Assembly: GCA_007753915.1 (NCBI GenBank)
Contig: CP036352.1
Span: forward strand, 1,488,001-1,552,000
Source of the DNA: Phycisphaerae bacterium RAS2
GTDB taxonomy: Bacteria > Planctomycetota > Phycisphaerae > UBA1845 > UTPLA1
Direction of reading: 5' to 3'
Length of the DNA: 64,000 nt
The translations under genes and the position numbers were made by a program. Each line of letters opens with the position of its first letter. Within the stretch, counting starts at the first letter, position 1. A model generated the notes under the pieces. The model worked only from the letters and a program-made list of their open reading frames with translations, had not been told where the DNA came from and ran no database searches. Of this stretch, positions 50,813-59,336 are shown piece after piece.

Positions 50813-51631
50813 ATGGACGGCAACACACATCGAAGTGTCGGCGCGCCCGCTGGGGCACTCACTGGTAACCGGAATTCGCGCACGAAACGGGGATGCGCCG
50901 CCCTGGCGGTGTTATTCCTGTCCGGAATTGTTACGGGAACCGGCTGCTCATCCACGCCGAACGACCGCGAGGTCAACGCCTTCATTCATGACTGGGAGGC
51001 GAACGTGTCGGCGGCAGAGTATCGCGTGCAGCCGCCGGATTCGATCGAGATCAGTTCTCCGCAATCTCCGGAAGTCGATGGCGAGATTCAGACGATCCGC
51101 CAGGACGGCAAGATTTCGCTGCGTCTGTTGGGCGATGTGCAGGTCGCGGGACTGACTCCGGCCGAGATCGCCTTGAAACTCGAATCCCTGCTGGCGACGT
51201 ATTACGAAGCGCCGCAGGTGAACGTTCGCCTGGCCGACGGCATGAGCAAGAAGTATTACGTCTTTGGGCAGGTCGAGCAGCCCGGCGCGTTCCCCTATTC
51301 CGGGCGGGACACGCTCATTACGGCGCTGGCCAAGGCCCGTCTGCGATTCATCGCGGCGGAGGACAAGATCACCGTCATTCGCCCCAGCCAGCATGAAGAC
51401 AAGCGCAGCGTTGTTTGCGTCAATGCCAAACGCATGATCGAAGACGGCAAGATGGATCAGAACCTCCTGTTGCAGGAGGGGGACATCATCTATGTGCCGC
51501 CGACGCCGCTCGGGAAACTGGGGCTGGCCATCGCCGAATTGACGTTCCCACTTGGCCAGGCGTCGCAGTCGGTCATGGTCTCGGGCGGAGGGATGGGCGC
51601 GGGGCGTGTTGTCAGCTCTGCGGCCCCCTAA
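50813..51631 (+). CDS. Polysaccharide export lipoprotein (Wza-like)
   Basis: The 272-residue product has a Sec signal ending in a lipobox (VLFLSGIVTGTGC, cysteine ~44), so it is lipid-anchored, probably in the outer membrane. The mature part has the Wza/Poly_export domain (YRVQPPDSIEISSPQ, ...IRQDGKISLRLLGDVQVAGLTPAEIALKLES) and one SLBB-type repeat (YYVFGQVEQPGAFPYSG), followed by EGDIIYVPPTP. AGGAG lies very close (three bases) to the ATG at 50813. It is shorter than E. coli Wza (~380), as usual for this branch. It heads the plus-strand polysaccharide run. Confidence 0.9.
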   Translation: MDGNTHRSVGAPAGALTGNRNSRTKRGCAALAVLFLSGIVTGTGCSSTPNDREVNAFIHDWEANVSAAEYRVQPPDSIEISSPQSPEVDGEIQTIRQDGKISLRLLGDVQVAGLTPAEIALKLESLLATYYEAPQVNVRLADGMSKKYYVFGQVEQPGAFPYSGRDTLITALAKARLRFIAAEDKITVIRPSQHEDKRSVVCVNAKRMIEDGKMDQNLLLQEGDIIYVPPTPLGKLGLAIAELTFPLGQASQSVMVSGGGMGAGRVVSSAAP

Positions 51632-51702
51632 GGCAAGTGTGAGACAGAAATAGTATAGGAATGTGACCGGCACGTGCGGGCAGACAAGGAAGTCGGCAAG
51701 CC

Positions 51703-53400
51703 ATGCAACATCAGTTTGACGAATACTCGGTAACAGACATTCGACACACCGTGGGCGAGGTGCTCCGTGTCATCCGCGAGCGGCGGTGGCACTTCTATGT
51801 GCCCTTCTGCGTGGTGGGCGCGATGTTGTTCGCGGCGTCGCTGTTTGTACCGCGGCAGTACACGGCTACGACGGTCCTGCGCCGTGACAACGACGCGGTT
51901 CTGGCGAACATGATGGGCCGGTCCTGGAAAGAGCCGTACACCGAGATCAAGGCGCACATGGCGACGGATCTGAAGGACGAGGCCACGCTCCTGGCCGTGC
52001 TGGACGAACTGAACCTGCCGATCGACGCCGCGCGATTCGACGACGGGAGCCTGATGCCGGCGGGCGATGCGGCGCGGCTGCGTCTGGCGAATGAAGTCGC
52101 GCGCGGCCTCACGGTTAAATCGCAGGAGGCGTCCGCGGCGCGGGATGTCGTCAGCCTTTCGCTTTCGATGGCCAACCCGTCTCTTGCGTCGCCGATTCTG
52201 GCGACGCTGCGTGATGTGTACCTTGAGAAGTCGCGCCGGCGCACGACGGAGATCCTCGACGACGCCCAGCGATTCCTGGAGTCGCAGGTTGAATCCACCC
52301 GCGCCGAATTGTCAAACGTTCGTGGGCAACTGACAGCGCTGGAGTTGCAATACCCCGGCATCGACCCGTCGGCGGTGGATCCGAATCAGTCCGAGTTGAC
52401 CGCGCTGGGGATGGAACGCGTGGCCCTGGAACGCCAGCGAGAGCAATTGGAACACCACCGACAGGCGCTGGAAGAAGCCCGCTCGGCAAAGAAGGGCGAC
52501 GTCATCACCGCGCCCGCGGCGTTGCTGTCCTCGACTCCGAATCCTCGCCGCGCGGAACTGGTCGCGTCGTTGGGGAAACTGCGGCAGGAACTGACCACGC
52601 TGCGAACGACCAAGCGCATGACCGAGGCGCACCCTTCGGTGGTGCAACTTCGATCATCGGTCGAGGCGATGGAAGCGGAGCTGGCGCAGACGCCCGAGCG
52701 CGTCGAGCTGGGCGACGACGTTGTTGCCGGACCGGTCTCACTTGATCGAATCGAGCAGCAACTGGCGGACCTGGACGGAAAGCTGGCGGCGACGCGTGCC
52801 CGACGCGAGACGGTTCAGCGCATGACGGCTGAAGTGGAGTCGCGGCGCGCCGACGTCCTCGGTCACCGCGATGAATACCATCGCCTCCGACAGAAGGCCG
52901 ATCGGATTGAGAGCGAATTGAAGTCGTGGCAGGACAATGTCAAACCCGTGGCCCAGATGCGCACGGCCCAGCACAGCGGGCGATCGATTCACTTCGCGAC
53001 GATTCGCGACGTGGAGCAGAGCAGCCGGCCGACCTATCCCGCGGCGCTGCTGGTGATCGGCATTTGCCTGGCGGTCGCGGCGGCAACGGGAGTGGTGACG
53101 GTGCTGGCCCGGGAGTTCCTGGATCATTCGTATCGCACGGTCAAGCATCTTTCCAGTTCGCTGGGGGTGCCGGTGATCGAGAGCATCGACCTGATCGTGA
53201 CGCGGGCGCAGCGCAAGCGGCGGCTTGCCTGGAACATGCTGGCGATGCCGGCCCTGGCGGCGTTGCTGTTTGCGGCACTGACCGGCGCCGGCACTGCTGC
53301 GTACTTGAGCCTCGAGCAACCGGCGAAGCTGGTGGAGATCAAGTCCAAGCCGCATCGCGCGATTCAGATCGTATTTGAGCCGGGTGTGTCGGACGACTAA
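51703..53400 (+). CDS. Wzz-like chain-length determinant / polysaccharide co-polymerase
   Basis: Inner-membrane protein that with the tyrosine kinase controls chain length and export. The 565-residue product has a Wzz domain with a first membrane helix near residues 29-48 (FYVPFCVVGAMLFAASLFV) and a long coiled-coil periplasmic part (~200-420, EILDDAQRFLESQVESTRAELSNVRGQL...). Membrane helices return near 445-468 (YPAALLVIGICLAVAAATGVV) and 510-532. The tyrosine-kinase gene follows after 11 bases. The C-terminal cytoplasmic tail lacks a P-loop, so the kinase is separate, as in Gram-positive-type or split BY-kinase systems. Confidence 0.85.
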   Translation: MQHQFDEYSVTDIRHTVGEVLRVIRERRWHFYVPFCVVGAMLFAASLFVPRQYTATTVLRRDNDAVLANMMGRSWKEPYTEIKAHMATDLKDEATLLAVLDELNLPIDAARFDDGSLMPAGDAARLRLANEVARGLTVKSQEASAARDVVSLSLSMANPSLASPILATLRDVYLEKSRRRTTEILDDAQRFLESQVESTRAELSNVRGQLTALELQYPGIDPSAVDPNQSELTALGMERVALERQREQLEHHRQALEEARSAKKGDVITAPAALLSSTPNPRRAELVASLGKLRQELTTLRTTKRMTEAHPSVVQLRSSVEAMEAELAQTPERVELGDDVVAGPVSLDRIEQQLADLDGKLAATRARRETVQRMTAEVESRRADVLGHRDEYHRLRQKADRIESELKSWQDNVKPVAQMRTAQHSGRSIHFATIRDVEQSSRPTYPAALLVIGICLAVAAATGVVTVLAREFLDHSYRTVKHLSSSLGVPVIESIDLIVTRAQRKRRLAWNMLAMPALAALLFAALTGAGTAAYLSLEQPAKLVEIKSKPHRAIQIVFEPGVSDD

Positions 53401-53411
53401 GAGGGGCGACC

Positions 53412-54299
53412 ATGGGACGCATTGCAGATGCATTGAAGAAGGCCGAGCAGGAGCGCGCGATCCGCCAGGCGGAGCGTGCCGAAACGACGCCCGCCCCCGA
53501 GACCTCGGGCGGCGCGGCGGACGTGCAGCCGGTCCCGCCGAATGAACTCGTGGATCGTCCAGCCGTTCTGACCTCCGGCGCCGCGCCGGGCGGTTGCCCC
53601 GTGATTGCGTCGAATCAGGTGGACCCCAGCGTAGTCGCCTGGACGGATCGCAGCTCGCAAATCGCGGAGCAGTATCGCGCCGCGCGCACCTGGCTGGTTT
53701 CGCGCACGAAGCCCGGAGATCGCAACTGCATCGCCGTCACCAGCAGTGTGTCGCGCGAGGGCAAGAGCGTGACCACGGCCAATCTCGCCGTGACGCTCGC
53801 CGAGATTCGACACATGCGCGTTCTCGCGATGGATGGCGATTTGCGAGGCGGCGTGCTGGGCGGCCTCTTTGGGGTTTCATCGTCCCCGGGCCTGGCGGAT
53901 CTGCTGATCGGCCGAAGCAGCTTGTCCGAAGTGCTGGTCAAAACGACGTTGCCGAATCTCTGGGTGATGCCGGCGGGCCGCGCGGGCGACCCCTCCGGCG
54001 TGGCGGAATTGCTCAATTCAAAGGCCCTTTCACGAACGATGGAGCAGATCCGCGAGAGGTACGACTACATCCTTGTCGATACACCTCCGGTGCAACGGTT
54101 GGCGGATGTCGGCGTGATGGGTGCTCTATGCACGGGAATCATCATGGTGGTTCGGATGCACAAGACGCCGGCCCACCTGGTTCGGCAGTCGGTGAGCTGG
54201 CTCCAATTGAACCGGCTCAACGTGATCGGCTGCATCGCGTCGGCCTGCCAGATGCCTTCGGCACGCTACTCGTACGACCCGGCGGACCGCGCGGCCTGA
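53412..54299 (+). CDS. Tyrosine-protein-kinase-type ATPase (CpsD/CapB-like)
   Basis: Bacterial tyrosine kinase or MinD-like ATPase working with the adjacent Wzz-like protein. The 295-residue product begins MGRIADALKKAEQER, typical of BY-kinases in exopolysaccharide loci. It has Walker A SSVSREGKSVTTANLA (~111), Walker A' LAMDGDLRG (~137) and Walker B YILVDTPPV (~220). Autophosphorylating kinases usually end in a tyrosine cluster; here only two tyrosines (ARYSYDP) are near the C terminus, so kinase activity may be weak or absent. It sits directly downstream of the Wzz-like gene and overlaps the FemAB-like gene. Confidence 0.88.
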   Translation: MGRIADALKKAEQERAIRQAERAETTPAPETSGGAADVQPVPPNELVDRPAVLTSGAAPGGCPVIASNQVDPSVVAWTDRSSQIAEQYRAARTWLVSRTKPGDRNCIAVTSSVSREGKSVTTANLAVTLAEIRHMRVLAMDGDLRGGVLGGLFGVSSSPGLADLLIGRSSLSEVLVKTTLPNLWVMPAGRAGDPSGVAELLNSKALSRTMEQIRERYDYILVDTPPVQRLADVGVMGALCTGIIMVVRMHKTPAHLVRQSVSWLQLNRLNVIGCIASACQMPSARYSYDPADRAA

Positions 54300-55375
54300 C
54301 CGAAGGTCGAGCGAGCGGTCGAGCGCGATCCGCTCCGGCCGTTTCCATTCACGAAATCTCGCGCGAGGATGAAGCTGCCTACGCGGAATACGTTCGCGCG
54401 CATCGCGACGCAACCGTGTTTCATCGCCTGGCATGGCGGCGCGCGGTCGAACAAGCGTTTGGTCATCGACCAGCCTATTTCATGGCGCGGCGCGGGCGCG
54501 AAGTCGCCGGTGTTCTCCCGCTGTTCCAAGTTGAAAGCTGGCTTGCGGGCAGGCTTCTCGTCAGCGTGCCGTACGGCGTGTACGGCGGTGTGCTGGCGAG
54601 CGACTCGACAGCGGCGGATGGCATGCTCGCAGCAGGGAAGCGCCTGGCGGAACAGCTGAATGCCCGCTCGCTGGAGTTTCGCTCCATGACGCCGGTGGAT
54701 GAGACGCTTCCCGTAACGAGCGGCCATGCGTCGTTTCGCCGGGATCTGCCGGGCTGCGAGTCGGGATTGGAGACATTTCTCCCGCGCAAGGCACGAGCCG
54801 CCGCGAGGAAGGCGACCGAACGGCACGCGCTGACGACGGTGTTTGGCGCGAACCACCTCGACGCCGTATGGCATTTGTATGCCCGCTCAATGCGGCGGCT
54901 CGGCTCGGTGAATTATCCGATGCGATTTTTCCGCGCGTTGGCAGCGCAGTTCGATTCAGACATGGTCGTGCAGGTTGTGCGTTACTCCGGGAGGCCCGTC
55001 GCGGGGCTGGTTTCATTCGTTCATCGCGATGAATTCATGCCGTACTTTGTGGGGTTCGATGAGCGCGTTGATCTGTACGGCGTGAGCCAGTACCTGTATC
55101 TCGAATCGATGCGATGGGCCGTTCGGAACGGGTGCCGGGTTTACGACTTCGGGCGAAGCCGAGTGGACAATCACGGCGCGTACGAGTTCAAGCGATTGTG
55201 CGGCTTTGAGCCGCGCCCGCTGGGTTATCAGGTGTATGTGCCCGGGGGTCGCCCAGCGCCCGATCTGTCGGCGGGTTCGGCGAAGTGGCGCATGGCCAGG
55301 CAGGCGTGGAAGTATCTACCATTGGCGGTGGCGCGACCGTTGGGCGCGTGGCTGTCGAAGTCGATTCCGGGGTGA
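54296..55375 (+). CDS. FemAB-related acyltransferase, exosortase-locus type
   Basis: GNAT-fold protein related to FemAB and similar to the FemAB-related proteins of PEP-CTERM/exosortase loci. Its N-terminal segment (AAYAEYVRAHRDATVFHRLAWRRAVEQAFGH, then GVLPLFQVESWLAGRLLVSVPYGVYGG) is characteristic. The C-terminal half has GVSQYLYLESMRWAVRNGCRVYDFGRSR...YEFKRLCGFEPRPL. There is no ATG, GTG or TTG in frame near the expected N terminus. The only start in a sensible place is a CTG at 54296 overlapping the kinase stop as CTGA, giving 359 residues; an ATT at about 54350 is another option. The frame is open for 700 bases upstream only as a shadow of the kinase gene. Confidence 0.8.
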   Translation: MTEGRASGRARSAPAVSIHEISREDEAAYAEYVRAHRDATVFHRLAWRRAVEQAFGHRPAYFMARRGREVAGVLPLFQVESWLAGRLLVSVPYGVYGGVLASDSTAADGMLAAGKRLAEQLNARSLEFRSMTPVDETLPVTSGHASFRRDLPGCESGLETFLPRKARAAARKATERHALTTVFGANHLDAVWHLYARSMRRLGSVNYPMRFFRALAAQFDSDMVVQVVRYSGRPVAGLVSFVHRDEFMPYFVGFDERVDLYGVSQYLYLESMRWAVRNGCRVYDFGRSRVDNHGAYEFKRLCGFEPRPLGYQVYVPGGRPAPDLSAGSAKWRMARQAWKYLPLAVARPLGAWLSKSIPG

Positions 55376-55380
55376 GTTTC

Positions 55381-56706
55381 ATGGCACGACCGCGCGTATT
55401 GTTCCTGTCTCCGCGTCCGCCGTTTCCGCCGAACAAAGGCGACAAGATTCGGACGCACCAGGCGTTCTGCGCGCTGGCGGATTCGTGCGACGTGTACACC
55501 GCGAGCTTTGTTTCGAATGCACAGGAGCGGGCGGACTTCGCGCAGGTCGCGGCTTGCTGCGCCGATTCACTGGCCGTGTCGCGCCGGGCGTTGATCGGCC
55601 TGTTGCGCGGCGCGGTGGAACAACTGCGCGGCGGCACGGTCACGCTGGGTGCATACGCAAGCTGGGCGCTGCACGCGCGTGTCGCGGCGTGGACCGCCGA
55701 GTCGCCGTTCGACGCGGTTTATGCATTCGGCGGGGCGATGGCGCCGTATGCACTGGCGGCCGGCGCACGGCGGCGCGTGCTGGATCTTTGCGATGCCGAC
55801 AGCGAGAAGTGGCTAAGCTTTGCTGGCCTGCGCGATCAAGAGGCAGATGAAGCATGTCAGACGACGGCGAACGTTTTCTTACGGGCGGTGTACGCGCGCG
55901 AGGGGCGTCGCCTGCGGGAGCGCGAATTGACCTGGCTGGACGCGTTTGATGCGGTGACGGTCGTGACCCGGCGCGAGGCAAGCGTGCTGGATCCCGCCGG
56001 CGCGAGGAAGAATCTGCACGTCTTGTCCAACTCCGCGCCGATCATTGAATCGGCCCCGCCCGCGTCACACAGTCGACCGATTGTTTCGTTCACCGGCGCG
56101 CTGGATTACAAGCCCAACGTGGACGGGCTTCTTTGGTTCGTGCGGGAGGTCTGGCCGCTTGTTCGCCGGCAGGCGCCGGCGGCGCGATTGCGGATCGTCG
56201 GCCGCGCGCCGGTGCGACCCTTGCGTCAGATTCACGGCATCGACGATGTCGAAGTGATCGCGAATGTCCCGAGCATTTCGCCGTACCTGCTGGCGTCGCG
56301 CGTGGCGATCGCGCCGATGCGCGTCTCGCGCGGATTGCCGAACAAGGTGCTCGAGGCGATGGGGGCCGCCCGGCCCGTCGTTGCGACACCGGCGGTTGGC
56401 AAGAGCCTTTGCGCGAAGAAGGGTGAGGGCATTCTGATCGCGGAGAACGCGGCGGAATTCTCCGGGGAAGTGGTGCGGCTGCTTCGTGATGACGAAGCCT
56501 GCGATCAAGTAGGGGAGTCGGGCAGGGCCTTTGTGCGCGGGAATCATGACGTGGACGTGATCCACGCTGCATGGCGAACAATGGTCATGAAAGGACACGA
56601 CGGCGCGTGGACAGATACAGGTGAGCACGCTGCCCGTCCTATAACGGCGCATCGCTCGGCAGCTCAACCCGGCCGCTCCCGGCCACGCATTCCTGCCGCG
56701 ATCTGA
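55381..56706 (+). CDS. Sugar transferase, exosortase-associated stp1-type (GT4)
   Basis: Glycosyltransferase that probably adds a sugar during polysaccharide assembly. The 441-residue product opens RPRVLFLSPRPPFPPNKGDKIR, a distinctive start of the stp1-type sugar transferases found in exosortase-linked loci. It has the GT4-like C-terminal domain (IVSFTGALDYKPNVDGLLWF, VPSISPYLLASRVAIAPMRVSRGLPNKVLEAMGA). It starts five bases after the FemAB-like stop. The last ~55 residues (from GHDGAWTDTG) look disordered. Acceptor and donor are not predictable. Confidence 0.85.
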   Translation: MARPRVLFLSPRPPFPPNKGDKIRTHQAFCALADSCDVYTASFVSNAQERADFAQVAACCADSLAVSRRALIGLLRGAVEQLRGGTVTLGAYASWALHARVAAWTAESPFDAVYAFGGAMAPYALAAGARRRVLDLCDADSEKWLSFAGLRDQEADEACQTTANVFLRAVYAREGRRLRERELTWLDAFDAVTVVTRREASVLDPAGARKNLHVLSNSAPIIESAPPASHSRPIVSFTGALDYKPNVDGLLWFVREVWPLVRRQAPAARLRIVGRAPVRPLRQIHGIDDVEVIANVPSISPYLLASRVAIAPMRVSRGLPNKVLEAMGAARPVVATPAVGKSLCAKKGEGILIAENAAEFSGEVVRLLRDDEACDQVGESGRAFVRGNHDVDVIHAAWRTMVMKGHDGAWTDTGEHAARPITAHRSAAQPGRSRPRIPAAI

Positions 56707-56753
56707 CTTCAGTTTGGCATCACCGGTCTCGATAGAACATAGAGTGCGGCGAT

Positions 56754-58328
56754 ATGGGACGCGACGGGGTGGACCGTGCGCGCCGGTTGCCTTTGCACGC
56801 GCGCAAGGATGCGCCGGTGATTCATCCGATCGAACAAGACAATGATCAATTAACGCGCGACCGTCCGAGCCTGCGCCTGCATCGTGGCCGTGAAGTGGGG
56901 ATGGGCGGTCGAGAGGCGGCCGCATCGGTCATCGGCCGGCCGGTGAGCGCAGGCGATGCCGCGATACCGCGGAAGCTCCTTGTCATCGCCAGCCGCTTTC
57001 CGCCCGTCGCTTCCGTTGGCGCGATTCGCATTCGCAAGTTCGTGAAGTATCTGCGTGAGCACGGCTGGGAAAGCGTCGTCGTGACCGGCGCTCAACGGCA
57101 GCCGCAGCCCTCGAGTGAAGACGCGCGGCGAGCCTGCGACCTGTCGAGTCTTCAGGACGTGCCGGCTGATCTGGAAGTGCATCGTCTCGGCCCGAATGCG
57201 GACGATGGACCGCGCCGATGGAGCCGCGAGCTGGGCGCGTTAATTGGTATCCCTGGTTCGCTGGTGGGCTGCGACGCGCAGCGGTGCACCGATTGGCTCG
57301 CGTGGCGCATGCAGGCGCTCGGTGAGCGGCTGGCGTTCCCCGATCGGGGAATCTGGCGGACTTCCGAGGCGGTTCGGCTGGCGGTGGCGCTTCATCGGCG
57401 GCACGCCTTCGATGCGATTTTCTCTTCGGGTATGCCGTTCAGTGATCACGTGATCGCGCTGCAGGTGCAGGCGCGGTTGCGCCGGCCCTGGGTGGCCGAT
57501 TTTCGTGATCCGTGGGTGGAGTACATTCACTGGCCGCAGTGGACGACGCGGCTCGGTGCGGGGCTGACGCGTCTGGCCGAAGCGGCGGTGATCTGGCGCG
57601 CGGCGGCGGTCGTGAGCGTGAACGATCACATGACGCGGCGATTCAGCGAGCGTTATCGCCGTGCCGCGGGGAAGTTCGTCACCATTGAGAACGGCTTTGA
57701 CCCCGGCGATTTTCCCGCAGCGCCGCAGGCCGCGCGGCGCGAGTTTCAACTGTTGTACGCCGGTTCGCTTTATGGCCAGCGCGGGCCGGATACAGTGCTC
57801 GCTGCGTTTCGCCGTTTCGTGGAGCGAACGCCCGGCAGTGCCTCGCACGCGCGATTTGATTTCATTGGTCGCGTCGGGCCGTTTGCCGATCGGTTTGATC
57901 GCGCGGAGGACGCGGGACGTGTGCGCTACCTCGGAATGAAGCCGCACCGCGAAGCGATGGAAGCCATGGCGGGCGCATCGGCCAACGTGGTCCTGCTGCC
58001 TCGGACGGCGGGCGGCGAAGGCGACAGCACGGCAAAAATATACGAATGCATTGGTATTGGGCGGCCGATTCTCGCCGTCGTGCCGTCGGGCGGGGAGGCG
58101 GCGCGGCTGCTCGAGGGCATGGCCGGTGCACAAGTCTGCGAGCCGGACGACGCGGAGGCGATCAGCCGCGGAATCGGCGTGCTGTACACGCGCTGGCTGG
58201 CGGGGGCCGATCACGTTTCGCATCCGGCGGACCGGTTGGTGGCGATGACGCGGCAGCATCAGGCCGGTTGCCTCGCGGGCGTTTTGAATCGCGTGGTCGG
58301 TCGGCGCGCCGGCAAGGGAGCGGTGTGA
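56754..58328 (+). CDS. Glycosyltransferase (GT4-like)
   Basis: Putative GT-B glycosyltransferase. The 524-residue frame has an unusual ~70-residue N-terminal stretch rich in Arg with no domain, then KLLVIASRFPPVASVGAIRIRKFVKYLREHGWESVVVTG, a typical GT4-type start. Further on are PWVADFRDPWVEYIHWPQW and the C-terminal LLYAGSLYGQRGPDTVLAAFRRF...STAKIYECIGIGRPILAVVPSGGEA, which is the nucleotide-sugar-binding part. The true start may be at about 56901 (MGGREAAASV) instead. It follows the previous gene by 47 bases. It shares overall plan with the one at 60421. Confidence 0.78.
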   Translation: MGRDGVDRARRLPLHARKDAPVIHPIEQDNDQLTRDRPSLRLHRGREVGMGGREAAASVIGRPVSAGDAAIPRKLLVIASRFPPVASVGAIRIRKFVKYLREHGWESVVVTGAQRQPQPSSEDARRACDLSSLQDVPADLEVHRLGPNADDGPRRWSRELGALIGIPGSLVGCDAQRCTDWLAWRMQALGERLAFPDRGIWRTSEAVRLAVALHRRHAFDAIFSSGMPFSDHVIALQVQARLRRPWVADFRDPWVEYIHWPQWTTRLGAGLTRLAEAAVIWRAAAVVSVNDHMTRRFSERYRRAAGKFVTIENGFDPGDFPAAPQAARREFQLLYAGSLYGQRGPDTVLAAFRRFVERTPGSASHARFDFIGRVGPFADRFDRAEDAGRVRYLGMKPHREAMEAMAGASANVVLLPRTAGGEGDSTAKIYECIGIGRPILAVVPSGGEAARLLEGMAGAQVCEPDDAEAISRGIGVLYTRWLAGADHVSHPADRLVAMTRQHQAGCLAGVLNRVVGRRAGKGAV

Positions 58329-58331
58329 GTC

Positions 58332-59336
58332 ATGAGTACGTTTGTGCAAGGCCGAACGTTTGAGACATGGACCGGACGGGTGGTGCGAAAGCTTCGCCGC
58401 CGGCGAAACGAAACGTGCATTCACGTTCTCGCGTATCACAGCATTTCCGCGCGGCCGTCGGTCTTCACGGACGGCACGGGCCTGCGACACGAGCCGGCGG
58501 AGTTTGAGCGGCATCTGGACTACCTCCTCGCGCACTATGAGCCGATGCGTTTGAGCGATGTCGTCGCGCGGTTGGAGCGCGGCGAGCCGGTGCATCGATC
58601 CGTGGTGATCACGTTCGATGACGGCTTCGCCGATGCCATGCACACGGCCGGGGCCATCACGGTCCGGCGTCGCGTTCCGGTGACGATTTTTCCGGTGACG
58701 GGGGTTGTCGGGAATCAGGACTTGATGTGGCAGCACAAACTGGCGTGGCTCTGCGCGAACGGGCACGGGGATCGCGCTGGGCAGGCGCTGTCGGCTGCGG
58801 GAGTCGGATCGCGCGGGGCCGAGGAAACGGTGGAGTCGTTCGCGCGAAGATGTTTTCATGCGGGCGTGCCTGAACTGCTGGAGGAAGTCGTGCGGCGCGT
58901 CGGCAGCAGCGGGCGAGAAATCGCGTCGTCGCTGCGACCCTATCTCGAGCCGGAGGACATCGCCCGCGCCGAGCCGGACCTGTTTGAATTCGGCAATCAC
59001 ACGCATCGACATGTCATACTTTCGGCACTGGATGAAGCCGGTCAGCGTGCGGAGCTGGAAACGGCGCGCGATTTGCTGCGTGCCTGGACCGGTGCGGCGC
59101 CGATCGCGCTGGCCTATCCGTTCGGGCTGAAGCGGCACTACACGCAGCGCACGACGCAGCTGGCCGTCGAGACCGGGCATCGTGCCATGCTCGATGCGCG
59201 ACGTCGCGTGAATGTGACCGGTCGCACGCGGGCGACCGAGTTGAGTCGCAAGCCCGCACCCGTAGGCTCCCAGATCGATTTCGAAATGCTGGTCGAGGAC
59301 TGGCCGGCGAACTCGGCGGCGCTTGAGCAACGATGA
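58332..59336 (+). CDS. Polysaccharide deacetylase (NodB/CE4 type)
   Basis: Removes N- or O-acetyl groups from polysaccharides. The 334-residue product has an N-terminal basic region with a CE4 catalytic domain: HVLAYHSISARPSVF, then VVITFDDGFADAM (TFDDG, catalytic Asp near residue 94) and FEFGNHTHRHVILS (metal-binding HTxxH-type motif, near 222), followed by IALAYPFG. A roughly 80-residue insert between the two motifs is richer in charged residues. No signal peptide is clear, so the acceptor may be a lipid-linked precursor. It begins three bases after the previous stop and its own stop overlaps the next start (ATGA). Confidence 0.88.
   Translation: MSTFVQGRTFETWTGRVVRKLRRRRNETCIHVLAYHSISARPSVFTDGTGLRHEPAEFERHLDYLLAHYEPMRLSDVVARLERGEPVHRSVVITFDDGFADAMHTAGAITVRRRVPVTIFPVTGVVGNQDLMWQHKLAWLCANGHGDRAGQALSAAGVGSRGAEETVESFARRCFHAGVPELLEEVVRRVGSSGREIASSLRPYLEPEDIARAEPDLFEFGNHTHRHVILSALDEAGQRAELETARDLLRAWTGAAPIALAYPFGLKRHYTQRTTQLAVETGHRAMLDARRRVNVTGRTRATELSRKPAPVGSQIDFEMLVEDWPANSAALEQR

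Noticed and set aside
53594-54295. Upstream part of the 593-codon frame that contains the FemAB-like gene
   Set aside because: It is an out-of-frame reading of the tyrosine-kinase gene and is Arg-rich; similarity starts only after 54300.
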